Shown: positions 18,368-27,224, counted from the stretch's first letter. The stretch is DNA of 64,000 nucleotides from Roseimicrobium gellanilyticum (GCF_003315205.1 NZ_QNRR01000005.1:401515-465514), one strand, 5' to 3'. Numbers and translations are program-made. The notes: generated by a model from the letters alone, not told the origin.

Positions 18368-18396
18368 CGGAGGCAGGCGGTTGCCTCCGTTTTTTT
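18368..18396 (+). terminator. Rho-independent terminator of lipoprotein copy 1
   Basis: The stem CGGAGGCA/TGCCTCCG (8 bp) has the loop GGCGGT and is followed by seven T residues. The loop is identical to that of the terminator after copy 2. Confidence 0.85.
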
Positions 18397-18422
18397 ATTT
18401 ATGTGGGACTGGGTGCGGATGC

Positions 18423-18460
18423 GATTTGGATTGCTGGAGCAAGCTCCAGCAGTCCAAATC
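18423..18460. repeat. Long near-perfect hairpin
   Basis: Two 18-base arms (18423-18440 and 18443-18460) pair with a single G-T wobble and a 2-base AA loop; the centre reads TGCTGGAGCAAGCTCCAGCA. No T-tract follows on either side, so it looks like a REP-type element rather than a terminator. Confidence 0.75.
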
Positions 18461-18474
18461 ATGAACGCGCAATC

Positions 18475-18563
18475 GCTATGGGCATGCGTTGGGCCAGTGA
18501 TTCATGTTGCGTTGCATCCCGTGTGTGACGGGGTTGATCTGATATCATTGCGATGCCCATAGC
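18475..18563. repeat. Spaced inverted repeat
   Basis: GCTATGGGCAT at 18475-18485 is repeated as ATGCCCATAGC at 18553-18563, with 67 bases between. Together with the hairpin at 18423 it fills the non-coding gap 18330-18761, in which I see no gene. Confidence 0.5.
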
Positions 18564-18761
18564 ATGGTTGTTGGGCTCCGCTTGCATGTCATCCTCGCTT
18601 TGTAAATGGCGCTGGAATGTGACGGCACGAGGATGAAATTTTGTCGATTGTTTGGAAGTGCTTGTGAGTGAATCACAGAGCCGTTGTTGCTGGGTCTGCG
18701 AAGTGTGGAGCACTCACCTCCTCTTGAACGTCCCTGGTGCGTTCGCGTCAGACTCGTCGCT

Positions 18762-18956
18762 ATGAAAACACATCTCGTGCGTCCTATTGCACGTCTCATC
18801 CTCCTGGCCTCTGCGGCCACCCTCATCAGTTGTGCAAACCAGCCGAGCACCGGAAGACGCTATGTCTCGAACACCAGCAGCAGCACCTTCTCGGATCCCT
18901 GGTACTTCAACAGGCACTGCTTCCACAACAGTCATCACTGCAAGACGAAGATGTAG
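18762..18956 (+). CDS. Tiny lipoprotein, copy 2 of a tandem pair
   Basis: A 64-residue product (MKTHLVRPIARLILLASAA, lipobox LISC), clearly a paralogue of the gene at 18156. The 13 bases before each ATG are also similar. The mature part differs: it is Ser-rich, then ends in a His/Cys-rich segment (YFNRHCFHNSHHCKTKM) that could bind metal. The leader and the SCANQP/DPW positions are conserved between copies while the ends diverge. Confidence 0.6.
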   Translation: MKTHLVRPIARLILLASAATLISCANQPSTGRRYVSNTSSSTFSDPWYFNRHCFHNSHHCKTKM

Positions 18957-18994
18957 TGTGTGAGCGGGTGCGCAGCTTCGAGCAAAGCAAAAAA

Positions 18995-19026
18995 CGAGGG
19001 CAGGCGGTTGCCCTCGTTTCTTTTTG
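18995..19026 (+). terminator. Rho-independent terminator of lipoprotein copy 2
   Basis: The stem CGAGGGCA/TGCCCTCG (8 bp) has the loop GGCGGT and is followed by TTTCTTTTT. It matches the copy 1 terminator in stem length, loop and distance from the gene, with compensating changes in the stem. Confidence 0.85.
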
Positions 19027-19031
19027 GGAAT

Positions 19032-19188
19032 GGAGGTTGGGCTTTCCAGCCCGACAGCGGACGTTGGACTTTCTAGTCCGACGGATGGATATGCGGAACA
19101 AGGCTGTAGAGGTGATGTGTGGTTGGTTTCGGTAGCTGTCAGGGCAGAAGCCCTAACGCTCACTGTCGGGCTGGAAAGCCCAACCTCC
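19032..19188. repeat. REPIN-like inverted repeat pair with a third unit inside
   Basis: A 26-base sequence at 19032-19057 recurs as its perfect reverse complement at 19163-19188. Each arm holds a hairpin core GTTGGGCTTTCCAGCCCGAC. A variant unit GTTGGACTTTCTAGTCCGAC stands at 19063-19082, with compensated stem changes. This three-unit layout is typical of mobile REP palindromes. It occupies most of the gap before the ceramidase-like gene. Confidence 0.8.
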
Positions 19189-19242
19189 GATCCGTGCGCC
19201 GCCTCCGAGCAAACTCCTCCATCTCACTCCGTATAAGGAGGC

Positions 19243-20664
19243 ATGCTGCCGCGCTGCTTTCTTGCCTTCGCCCTCTTGCTTCTCATGCTGCTGCCTTCGC
19301 GGTTCACGCACGCAGCCCCTTTCGAGCTCGCCACCTTCACGGTGGATGTGACCATCCCTGTGGGACATCCCTGCATGGGTGGTGGCATTGCACCAGCGGG
19401 CAAGGTCATCCAACCACTCCTCGCGAAAGGGTTCGTGCTTACCGGTGCCGGGAGACCCTTTGTGGTGGTATGCTTTGACTGGTGTGAGATTCGCGGCTCC
19501 GCGTTCGAAGATTGGCGCAAGGGATTGGCAGAGGAGTGCGGCACAGTTCCAGAGCGAGTGCTCATCACCAGCACGCATGTGCATGATGCGCCAGTCATGG
19601 ATCCGGAGGCTGAGCATCTATTGCATGAAGCACAAAAGACAGGCGCGTGGAAGAACCTTGCAGCGCCGGACCCGAAGGCTCGTATCCAGCTCGCCAGCGT
19701 GTGCTGGCCGGACTTCAATCGCATTTGCATCCAGCGGGTGCGTGTCGCGGTGAAGGAGGCGCTCGCCGGGAAGAAGCGTGTCACCCACTTCGGCATTGGA
19801 CGCGCGGAGGTGAAGGAGGTGGCGAGTAATCGACGCTACATCACGCCGGAAGGGCAGGTGCTCTACAACCGCATGAGCCGCAATACGAATCCAGTGGCAC
19901 GCGATGCGGACGCAGGCACGATTGATCCGTGGCTGCGCACCTTGAGTTTTTGGGATGGGGAGACACCCGTGTGCGCCTTGCACAGCTATGCCGTGCATCC
20001 CATGAGCTACTATGGGGGGGGCGAGATCTCCATCGACTTCGTGGGCCTCGCGCGGGAGCGCATGCAGCAGGAGCATCCCACGGTGCACCAGATGTATGCC
20101 TCAGGTTGCTCGGGCAATGTCACCGCGGGGAAATGGAACGATGGTGCGCCAGCAAATCGTGATGTGCTGGCAGGTAAGATCCATGCTGCGATGCAGGAGG
20201 CGTGGAAGCAGACAAAGAAACTACCCCTTGAGCAAGTGGGTTTCAAAGCGGCGAAAATCGCCCTTGGTGCGCGGAACAGCATTGGCTTCACGGAGGAGGC
20301 GTTGCGGCACCGCATTTCGAATGACCCGGGACCTTTCGCTCGTGCGGAGGCGGCGATGGGGCTCGCGTGGTATGAACGCGTGAAGGCCGGGCATCAGATT
20401 GATTTGCCGATGCTGGACTTCGGCGGAGCGGCACAATTGCTGTTGCTGCCAGCCGAGTCGTATGTGGAGTTCCAGCTCTATGCGCAAGAACTGCGTCCGG
20501 ACAGCTTCGTCATGGTCATGGGTTACGGCGAGTGCGGACCGGGATACATTCCCATCGAACGCGCCTGGCAGGAGAGGGATGGCAATTTGCGCGATTGGGC
20601 TTGGGTGCCAACGGGTTCGGAAGACGCGATGAAGGCAGCGATCCGTGAGGTGATGCTGAAATAG
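19243..20664 (+). CDS. Secreted neutral/alkaline ceramidase-like protein
   Basis: A 473-residue exported protein: signal MLPRCFLAFALLLLMLLPSR then FTHA. The mature part resembles the neutral/alkaline non-lysosomal ceramidase family common in PVC bacteria: VDVTIPVGHPCMGGGIAPA near the start, ITSTHVHDAP (candidate zinc His residues), LHSYAVHPMSYYGGGEISIDFVG and ASGCSGNVTAGKWND. Ceramide hydrolysis is family-based and unproven; many PVC members have no known substrate. An AAGGAGG sits only 1 base before the ATG, unusually close, so a slightly downstream start is possible. Confidence 0.7.
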   Translation: MLPRCFLAFALLLLMLLPSRFTHAAPFELATFTVDVTIPVGHPCMGGGIAPAGKVIQPLLAKGFVLTGAGRPFVVVCFDWCEIRGSAFEDWRKGLAEECGTVPERVLITSTHVHDAPVMDPEAEHLLHEAQKTGAWKNLAAPDPKARIQLASVCWPDFNRICIQRVRVAVKEALAGKKRVTHFGIGRAEVKEVASNRRYITPEGQVLYNRMSRNTNPVARDADAGTIDPWLRTLSFWDGETPVCALHSYAVHPMSYYGGGEISIDFVGLARERMQQEHPTVHQMYASGCSGNVTAGKWNDGAPANRDVLAGKIHAAMQEAWKQTKKLPLEQVGFKAAKIALGARNSIGFTEEALRHRISNDPGPFARAEAAMGLAWYERVKAGHQIDLPMLDFGGAAQLLLLPAESYVEFQLYAQELRPDSFVMVMGYGECGPGYIPIERAWQERDGNLRDWAWVPTGSEDAMKAAIREVMLK

Positions 20665-20728
20665 GGAGCGCTTTGGACTTGCAATAAGGGATCAATCCCG
20701 CTGCAATGAGCGCTTTCGAAAATAACCC

Positions 20729-21106
20729 ATGCAAATCATCGGTATAGAAAACATGACGGGCCAGGAGCTGGCGCACGAGCTGGACCGGGGAGGCCGGTTT
20801 GTGATGTTCAAGTACACCTTCTCGGTCATCGTCATGACCTTCAACAAGGGCAGCGATATCTACTTCATCAAGGGAAGTGAAGGCAGGATGGGGAAAGGGG
20901 CGAGGTACACTCTTCTGACCTTGTTCTGCGGTTGGTGGGGCCTCCCATGGGGGCCCATCTACTCTATTGGCAGCCTTTGGACCAATCTCAGTGGAGGCCA
21001 GGACGTGACCAACGAGGTGCTGGCCGTTCTGCAGGCACCCTCGCATGAGCGCTACGGGACGCCGCCACCAGTTCCATCTTCCGCGCCACCGCCGATTCCG
21101 CGGTAA
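20729..21106 (+). CDS. Conserved hypothetical protein with GWWGIPWGP-type motif
   Basis: A 125-residue protein. The conserved-looking core is GGRFVMFKYTFSVIVMTF, a DIYFIKGSE segment, then LLTLFCGWWGLPWGPIYSIG and a GGQDVTNEVLAVL helix; the tail is Pro-rich. I recall similar short proteins in planctomycetes and verrucomicrobia but no function. One or two moderately hydrophobic stretches suggest membrane association. A strong terminator follows. Confidence 0.7.
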   Translation: MQIIGIENMTGQELAHELDRGGRFVMFKYTFSVIVMTFNKGSDIYFIKGSEGRMGKGARYTLLTLFCGWWGLPWGPIYSIGSLWTNLSGGQDVTNEVLAVLQAPSHERYGTPPPVPSSAPPPIPR

Positions 21107-21144
21107 ACCATGCGTTGGTCCGCGCAGCAAGCGCAGCCACTCCA

Positions 21145-21176
21145 AAGATCACGCGGATGCCCGCGTGATCTTTTTT
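21145..21176. terminator. Bidirectional terminator between convergent genes
   Basis: The arms AAGATCACGCGG (21145-21156) and CCGCGTGATCTT (21161-21172) pair perfectly over 12 bp with the loop ATGC, followed by T residues. It separates the hypothetical gene on the plus strand from the heme-protein operon arriving on the minus strand. Confidence 0.85.
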
Positions 21177-21193
21177 ATTGCTTGTGAGGTGGC

Positions 21194-24100
21194 TCAGGGA
21201 GTCGTCACCACCTTCGCCGGGCCATCCACAATTTCCACCTTGAAGCCGGGGAGTTCGCCGGCCTCTCGAGTGAGAATGAAGGTCACGGTGCTCTTGCCCG
21301 CAGGCAGTTCGAGCGGGAGCTCTTCCGTCACTTCTTGAATCACCTTCTCACCGACGGTCACTACGATGCCCTTGGTGGCGGTGAGCTTCAGCTTTACCTG
21401 ACCGGCGGCGGGCATTTCCAGATCCGCCTGGGCGATGCGGGGGAACCAGGGATACATCTTCACGGGCACGGGCATCTCGGCCAGGGGCAGGTCGCCGCTC
21501 ACGAGGCTGGTCTTGAACTCCCACGGGTACTTGTAGGCGCGGTCGTTGAGGGCGAAGAGGCCCACGTGACGCACGTGGTCCACGTCCGCCTGCTCCATCA
21601 CGCCCATGGTGCGCCAGGTGCGGATGTAGGGGTTGGCGGGAGTCTTGTAGGGACCTTCCCGGCCCAGCTCACTGAGGAAGCGCACGAGATCCAGGAACTC
21701 ATCTTCGCGCAGGCTCGCGGTGAGACCGGGGGGCATCATGGACACGGGGCTGATGGTCTTCTGCGCGATGTCCGCCTTGGCGACTTTGTGCATCTGGTTT
21801 GCGGCGTCGCGGATGACCAGTTCATCGCTGCCGTCCTGAGCCACACCACCCGCCACCACGCGGCCGTCTTTGGTGGTGACCATGGTCATGTGGTAGCCTT
21901 CCTTGATTTTTGCCGTGGGGTTGAGGATGGATTCGATGAGGTAATCCACCTGCGCGCTGGCGCCGATGCTCACCATATCAGGTCCAATCACACCACCGCT
22001 GCCGCCGATGGCGTGGCAGGAGATGCACAGAAGCTGCTGACGGCGGTACACTTTCTCACCACGCGCGGCATCGCCGAGCTTCTGCACCTTGGCCACCATG
22101 GCAGTCATCTCCTCAGGAGTGAGCGGTTTGTCCATCTGCTTGATCTGGCCCGCTTTGCGCAGGGAGTCTTCGATGAGTGAGGCCAGGCCCTTGCTGCTTG
22201 CGAGGCGGATGCCTTCGATGGCAGCGGCTTCAGGAATGGTCTTGCCTTCGAGTTCCTTCGCCAGCACCGCGGGGAGCTTCTTGTTCCGGAGGAAGGCTTC
22301 CAGTACAGGCTTCGCATCCTCGGGGGACTTCACCGTACCGAGGAACTCCACGGCACGCTTGGCTGCGAGGGAGGGCGTGAGATCCGAGAGTGGGATGATG
22401 CCGAGCTGGGCTCGCACTTCACCGGAGGGATCCTGGGAAAGCTTGTCGAGCAGGGTACGGGAGGCTTCGCCACCCAGGGACACCAGACCGCGTACGGAAG
22501 CCACGCGGACAGCCATGTCCGCCTCGGCGCTCTGGGCCCATTGCGTGAGCAGTTCGCGCGCAGGTTCCTGCTTCCACAGGCCGGCGAGCTGGGCGCCTTG
22601 CGCGCGGAAGCCGGGATTCGCGGAGTCGAGCAGCTTCTTCGTCTGCTCAAACGCGGCTCCCTCGGGAATGCCGCCCCGTTGGGCCGCTCGCTGCAGGGAG
22701 GCGAGGAGGGGAGACACTGGCGCATTCTGGCCCAAACGTTCCAGAGCCACGGTGAGGATGGCCCCGAGCTGTTTTGGTGAGCCGAAGTCACCCACCATGG
22801 CCAGCACGGTTTCCGCATCTTCCGGAGCAAGCTTGTTCGCGAGGTAGGCGGTGAGCAGCGGTTCCAGAGCCTCTGGTTTGCCGGTGGACTTCAGCGCATA
22901 GACGAGGTGCTTGGGATTTTCGTCGAGCTTCAGTTTCCCAGCGAGAAAGACGGGCAACCAGATATCCGCCTGCTCGCGTGCGGTGAGTTCCAGGAGGAAG
23001 TCGATGTTGTTGTCCACCGGTGTCTGCTTGTCGAGTGCGCGAAGGGCCACGGCGAAGGCTTCGGGCTTGGACATGAGGCGCAGGCAGGCGACGGCCCACA
23101 GGCGCACCTGCGCGCTTTCATCCGCCACAGCATTTTCCAGCAGCTTCAGGGCATCCGGCACTTTATCGAGGTGATGAGAGAGAATGCGCAGGCCTGCGGC
23201 ACGGACACGAGGGTCGGGAGAGGTGAGCAGGAGGCGGGTCCACTTCGCCGAGTGCACGTTGAGTGCTTCCCGTGCCCAAGCCAGGTGCAGGAGCGTCTCG
23301 CCTTGCTGCGGAGGCACCGTCGCGAGGTCGGCAGGCAGGGCTTCTTCCCTGATTTTGTTCAGCAGGGCGATGGCTTCTTGGGGCATGCGCTCACGCATTT
23401 CCAGCGTGGCGAACTGACGGTTCCAGCGGCGCGGGCTTTCGAGTTGCTTCACCAGCTCTTCGAGCGTCATCTTCGAAAAGTCCACCTTCTCCGTAAGCGG
23501 ACGGCCCTTGGCGGTGAGACGCCAGATGCGGCCATTCACGCGGTCGCGACGGGGGTCGCGGAAGTCCACTTCACCGTGCTGGATGATGGGATTGAACCAG
23601 TCCGCGATGTAGAGTGCGCCATCGGAGCCCGTGCGTGCATCGATGGGGCGGAAGCCACGATGCGTGCTCGCCAGCACGTCGGGCAATTGCTTGCTCACGT
23701 AGCTGCTGCCGCTTTCGGAAAGCTTGAAGCGGTTGATGCGATTGCCGCGGAAGTCGCAAGTGATGAGGGTGTCCTGCCAGTCGTCCGGGAAGTGCGGGTC
23801 CTCGACGATTTCCAAGCCGCATTGCTTCGGCTGGCCGGGATTCAGACCATCCAGCACACGCTTCGCACCGGGCGAAGTCTTGAAGACGGCACCAGGGTAG
23901 ATGAAGTTGATGCCTTCGCTGCCGGCACCGTCCGTGGCAAAGCTCTGACCCCAGCGGTCGAACTCATGGCCCCAAGGGTTGATGAGACCCTTCGCGATGA
24001 TCTCCAGGCGCTGTGTCTCGGGCTGGTATTCCCAGATGCCGCCACCCATGAGCCGGCGTACGCCCCATGGCGTTTCGATGTGGCTGTGGATGTAAATGCT

Positions 24101-24664
24101 CTGGTTGAAATGAATTTGCCCATCCGGACCATGGCGCAAGGTGTGTACGAGGTGGTGGGTATCCTCCGTGCCGAAACCGCTCAGCACCACCTGGCGCTGA
24201 TCTGCCTTGCCATCGCCATCCGTGTCCCTGAGGAAAAGAATCTCCGTCGAGTTCGCCACATAGCAGCCACCGTTTGCAGGAAGCACGGCGGTGGGGATGT
24301 GCAGGTCATCGGCGAAGAGCGTGCTCTTGTCCGCCTTGCCGTCGTTGTCCGTGTCTTCAAGGATGACCACCTGGTCGATGGCTTCCTCACCCGGTTTGAT
24401 TTGGGGATAGGTCGTACTGCACACCACCCAAAGGCGGCCCTTCGAGTCCCAGTTCATCTGCACCGGCTTGCGCAGCAGGGGCTCGGCGGCCCACAAGTTG
24501 ATTTCATAACCCTCTGGCACCACGAAGGCTTTCTGTTCAGCATCCACGGAAGGATCCGGCAGGTCTGCCAGGCCCTTCGGCTGGGAAGCGGTCGCAGAGG
24601 TCACCGTACCCATCAGGAGCGTGAGGGCCGCGGAGAGGGTTGTGAAGGAGTGAGCAGGTCGCAT
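21194..24664 (-). CDS. Giant PVC-type heme-binding CxxCH protein (propeller + HEAT + cytochrome)
   Basis: A 1156-residue exported protein. ATG 24664 starts a signal peptide (MRPAHSFTTLSAALTLLMGT); the frame is open upstream to 24877 but only as overlap with the previous gene. Domains in order: a glucose-dehydrogenase-like beta-propeller (about 45-420, PEGYEINLWAAEPLLRKPVQ and LWVVCSTTYPQIKPGE), HEAT-like helical repeats (about 450-780), a c-type heme domain with CISCH near residue 880 (LCISCHAIGGSGGVIGPD), and a C-terminal beta domain. This matches the large planctomycete/verrucomicrobial TIGR02604/TIGR02603 group. Probably a periplasmic oxidoreductase; substrate unknown. Last gene of a five-gene operon. 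Confidence 0.9.
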   Translation of the reverse strand: MRPAHSFTTLSAALTLLMGTVTSATASQPKGLADLPDPSVDAEQKAFVVPEGYEINLWAAEPLLRKPVQMNWDSKGRLWVVCSTTYPQIKPGEEAIDQVVILEDTDNDGKADKSTLFADDLHIPTAVLPANGGCYVANSTEILFLRDTDGDGKADQRQVVLSGFGTEDTHHLVHTLRHGPDGQIHFNQSIYIHSHIETPWGVRRLMGGGIWEYQPETQRLEIIAKGLINPWGHEFDRWGQSFATDGAGSEGINFIYPGAVFKTSPGAKRVLDGLNPGQPKQCGLEIVEDPHFPDDWQDTLITCDFRGNRINRFKLSESGSSYVSKQLPDVLASTHRGFRPIDARTGSDGALYIADWFNPIIQHGEVDFRDPRRDRVNGRIWRLTAKGRPLTEKVDFSKMTLEELVKQLESPRRWNRQFATLEMRERMPQEAIALLNKIREEALPADLATVPPQQGETLLHLAWAREALNVHSAKWTRLLLTSPDPRVRAAGLRILSHHLDKVPDALKLLENAVADESAQVRLWAVACLRLMSKPEAFAVALRALDKQTPVDNNIDFLLELTAREQADIWLPVFLAGKLKLDENPKHLVYALKSTGKPEALEPLLTAYLANKLAPEDAETVLAMVGDFGSPKQLGAILTVALERLGQNAPVSPLLASLQRAAQRGGIPEGAAFEQTKKLLDSANPGFRAQGAQLAGLWKQEPARELLTQWAQSAEADMAVRVASVRGLVSLGGEASRTLLDKLSQDPSGEVRAQLGIIPLSDLTPSLAAKRAVEFLGTVKSPEDAKPVLEAFLRNKKLPAVLAKELEGKTIPEAAAIEGIRLASSKGLASLIEDSLRKAGQIKQMDKPLTPEEMTAMVAKVQKLGDAARGEKVYRRQQLLCISCHAIGGSGGVIGPDMVSIGASAQVDYLIESILNPTAKIKEGYHMTMVTTKDGRVVAGGVAQDGSDELVIRDAANQMHKVAKADIAQKTISPVSMMPPGLTASLREDEFLDLVRFLSELGREGPYKTPANPYIRTWRTMGVMEQADVDHVRHVGLFALNDRAYKYPWEFKTSLVSGDLPLAEMPVPVKMYPWFPRIAQADLEMPAAGQVKLKLTATKGIVVTVGEKVIQEVTEELPLELPAGKSTVTFILTREAGELPGFKVEIVDGPAKVVTTP

Positions 24665-24690
24665 AGGAAAGGGAGAAACGGAAGCTGGGA

Positions 24691-25716
24691 TCAGGGCAGC
24701 GTCTTTTGCAGGGAGAGACGCGGACCGCGTGCGCGTGACATCGCCAGCGCGATGAGCCACGGGACATTCACCAGGAATATCAAACAGAGGATCTGATGGT
24801 TCGTAAAAGACAATCTCATCAGCCAGGCGATGGAGAGGTGCAGGATGATGATGGAGATGCCCATGAAGCAGGACCACTTCCGATCGCGCAGTCCCACCCA
24901 GGCGAAGAGTTCAATGAAGAAGCCCACGTCAAAGAGCAGCATCGCCAGATAGGGATGGTGCAGCAGGAGCGTGGCGGAGGCGGGATCACCGGCGAACTCC
25001 ACTTCCAGGTCCTTGTAATAGGAGAGGCGGTGGGTCTTGATGATCTCCACGCTGAGGTACTGTGAGTTCCACAGCCACATGCCCTTGGAGTTGATGATCT
25101 TCGTCACCACGGAGGTGATGTAGCCCGCGAGGATGATGCCGCGGCTGTAGTACCAGAGCTGGGCGCGCATCCCGGCATCGGGCAGCTTCCTCTTCCACCA
25201 CGCCACCGCGGCCTGGCCGAAGAGCATGATGCTGATCATCTGGTGCCCGTGGTAGGTGTAGCCCTGTGAATCGTGATACGTCCACACGAGCATGTGCATG
25301 ATCGCGAGCACGGGCAGCACGAAGCGGATGCCGTAGCCAAGGATGTACACGGCGATGAGCACACAGGCGATGACGAAGAACTCCTCAAACAGCCCGGCAC
25401 GCGGGATCCACGTGAGCGGGCCCGCGCCTTTGGCGCCGAGTTCCTCGCCCGGTTCCATGACTCCGTGATGCAGCCAGGTGAGGTCCACGAAATTGGCGAT
25501 GCCTTTCGGCTTGTCCTGCGCCACGTGGCGGAAGGGGTGCCAGTCCGTGAATATCCACACGAGCATGGCCCCGAAGAGCAGACGCATGATGAACCATTCC
25601 CAGCGGCTGATGGGCTCCGGCAGGAAGCCAGCCTTCGCCCAGGACACAAAGCCCGCCTTCCACCGCTGGAGGCGGGTGGGCGCTTGGGTGCTGGGTTTGG
25701 TCACGTCGATGTCCAT
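24691..25716 (-). CDS. Multi-pass membrane protein, HTTM/DoxX-like
   Basis: A 341-residue protein with about eight hydrophobic helices (for example LLFGAMLVWIFTDW, FVIACVLIAVYILGYGIRFV, CFMGISIIILHLSIAWLM). The pattern, including HGHQMISIMLFGQAAVAWW, fits the HTTM (vitamin-K-dependent carboxylase-like) membrane fold. Its starting codon is 3 bases from the stop of the gene upstream, and it lies 26 bases before the heme protein. The constant pairing with a small one-helix partner carrying PFSHYPMYS suggests a two-subunit membrane complex. Function unknown. Confidence 0.75.
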   Translation of the reverse strand: MDIDVTKPSTQAPTRLQRWKAGFVSWAKAGFLPEPISRWEWFIMRLLFGAMLVWIFTDWHPFRHVAQDKPKGIANFVDLTWLHHGVMEPGEELGAKGAGPLTWIPRAGLFEEFFVIACVLIAVYILGYGIRFVLPVLAIMHMLVWTYHDSQGYTYHGHQMISIMLFGQAAVAWWKRKLPDAGMRAQLWYYSRGIILAGYITSVVTKIINSKGMWLWNSQYLSVEIIKTHRLSYYKDLEVEFAGDPASATLLLHHPYLAMLLFDVGFFIELFAWVGLRDRKWSCFMGISIIILHLSIAWLMRLSFTNHQILCLIFLVNVPWLIALAMSRARGPRLSLQKTLP

Positions 25717-25719
25717 GCC

Positions 25720-26184
25720 TCAGCGCTTTTCCTTCCGTGGTGGTTGCACATGCTCTGCGACCACTGTGTTCGTTTCGATGAAGTGGCCATCGCCGAAACC
25801 AATCTTGGTTTCAATCAACCGGATGCGCTCAGGCAGGGGCCGCTTGGGACGCTGCGCGTTCTTCTGGCGGAGGTACTTCAGCACCTCCAGCCCGGCCTCT
25901 TCTTCCGTGGCGAAGTCATGCTTGTACGCGCCGAACATCTTCCCCACCTGGGAGGGGCTGATGCCAGTGTGGTACACATGAGCCAGAGGCTGGCCCTCGC
26001 CGTCTGCCAGGTACTGCCACTTCAGCGGGCGCGAAGTGGGCATGGAGTACATGGGATAGTGGGAAAAGGGGAACTGGTCCCGCGTGAGCTGGGTGATGAG
26101 CACCAGCACCATGAGGGGGAAGATGGGATGGCGCACCAGACGCCGCCATCCGGGCGAAGTCGAAGTGAATATGGGAAGTCCCAT
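25720..26184 (-). CDS. Small one-helix partner of the HTTM-like protein
   Basis: A 154-residue protein with a single N-terminal hydrophobic helix (HPIFPLMVLVLITQL) followed by DQFPFSHYPMYS and a soluble basic domain. I recall this PFSHYPMYS-type motif in small proteins encoded next to HTTM-like membrane proteins. The soluble part likely faces the periplasm. Spacing to the HTTM-like gene is 3 bases, so the two are almost certainly co-translated. Confidence 0.7.
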   Translation of the reverse strand: MGLPIFTSTSPGWRRLVRHPIFPLMVLVLITQLTRDQFPFSHYPMYSMPTSRPLKWQYLADGEGQPLAHVYHTGISPSQVGKMFGAYKHDFATEEEAGLEVLKYLRQKNAQRPKRPLPERIRLIETKIGFGDGHFIETNTVVAEHVQPPRKEKR

Positions 26185-26231
26185 GGAGTGCGCTGAAGCT
26201 GAGGCTTTTGAACCTTCCTACACGGCTAGGC

Positions 26232-27188
26232 TCACGGGAGCTGCGGCAGGGCCTGGAGGATCTTGAGCTTCTGTTCCTGAATTTTCTTGTCCTCCGCTGC
26301 CACGAGCGCGTCGAACTGCTCCACTTCGGCGGCGTTCTGACCTTGCTCGTGCTTGCGGAATCCATAGAGGTAGGTCTCGTTCGCGGGACGCCAGCGGTTG
26401 AAGAATAGCGAGTCCTTCTTGATCACGTCCCTCCGGAGCTGGGTTGCGGCGGGGCCGGCGGGGTCCTGCTTCGGCAGGCCGAGACCCTCGATCATCTTCG
26501 CGGCCCACTGCTGGTAGCCAGCCTCGGCGTAGTGGATGCCGTTCTCCGTGATGGGGTGCTCCGGGCGTTCCTTCTTCGCGCCGCCCATCAGCTCGAATCC
26601 ATCCACAAAAAAGGCACCCTGCTTGCCGGCGAATTCCTTCAGTGCGTTGCGCACGTCTTCCAGCTTGGCGTTGGCCTCGGTCTGGTCGGGGAGGGGAGAG
26701 CCCAGATTTTCAAGCGGAGGAGGTGCGACCACGATGACGCGCACATGCGGGTTCTTCGAGCGCACAAGTTCCAGCAGGTTGCGGTAGCCCGAGATGAATT
26801 CCGGCATCTTGATGAGTCCCTCAAACGGCAGATCCGCACCGTAGCAGGCGATGAGGACCGTGGGCTTCAGCGTTTCCAGATGCTTGCCGAGGCGCTCCAG
26901 ACCTTCCGTGGGAGGGCCGAAATAGGAGCGGGCGTGGCCGAAGACAGTGTCCCCGCTCCAGCCCAGGTTCCGCACGGAGATTTGCTTTTGCCCCACGGCG
27001 AGGGTCAGGGCCGTCTCCAGAAAGCCGTAGTGCTGCTCGCGTTCCACGATGGTGCCGCCGAGGATCACGACACGGTCCCCGTCCTTGAACTCAAAGGCGC
27101 GGGTGGGCGGAGTGGTTTGCGAGGTTGCGGTTGCGGTCGTTCCAAACAAGACGAGGGCAAAGGAGAGGCGTAGGAGGGCGGATTTCAT
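26232..27188 (-). CDS. SGNH/GDSL-hydrolase-like exported protein with altered catalytic blocks
   Basis: A 318-residue protein. ATG 27188 gives a good signal (MKSALLRLSFALVLFGTTAT); the GTG at 27200 is less likely. The SGNH fold is visible: VVILGGTIVEREQHYGFLET (block I region), NLGWSGDTVFGHARS (block II), PTVLIACYGADLPFEG (block III) and ENGIHYAEAGYQQWA (block V). In block I the usual Gly-Asp-Ser is GGT, so the nucleophile Ser is absent at its normal position, and the Asp before the catalytic His is Asn. Such variants recur in PVC proteins. Enzymatic activity is therefore doubtful. Confidence 0.75.
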   Translation of the reverse strand: MKSALLRLSFALVLFGTTATATSQTTPPTRAFEFKDGDRVVILGGTIVEREQHYGFLETALTLAVGQKQISVRNLGWSGDTVFGHARSYFGPPTEGLERLGKHLETLKPTVLIACYGADLPFEGLIKMPEFISGYRNLLELVRSKNPHVRVIVVAPPPLENLGSPLPDQTEANAKLEDVRNALKEFAGKQGAFFVDGFELMGGAKKERPEHPITENGIHYAEAGYQQWAAKMIEGLGLPKQDPAGPAATQLRRDVIKKDSLFFNRWRPANETYLYGFRKHEQGQNAAEVEQFDALVAAEDKKIQEQKLKILQALPQLP

Positions 27189-27224
27189 GCGCGGGGACAC
27201 GAGGGCTGGAAAAAACGCAGGCGG

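Noticed and set aside
22907..24796. Plus-strand open frame of 629 codons opposite the heme protein
   Set aside because: The opposing frame has clear propeller, HEAT and CISCH motifs; this one has none.
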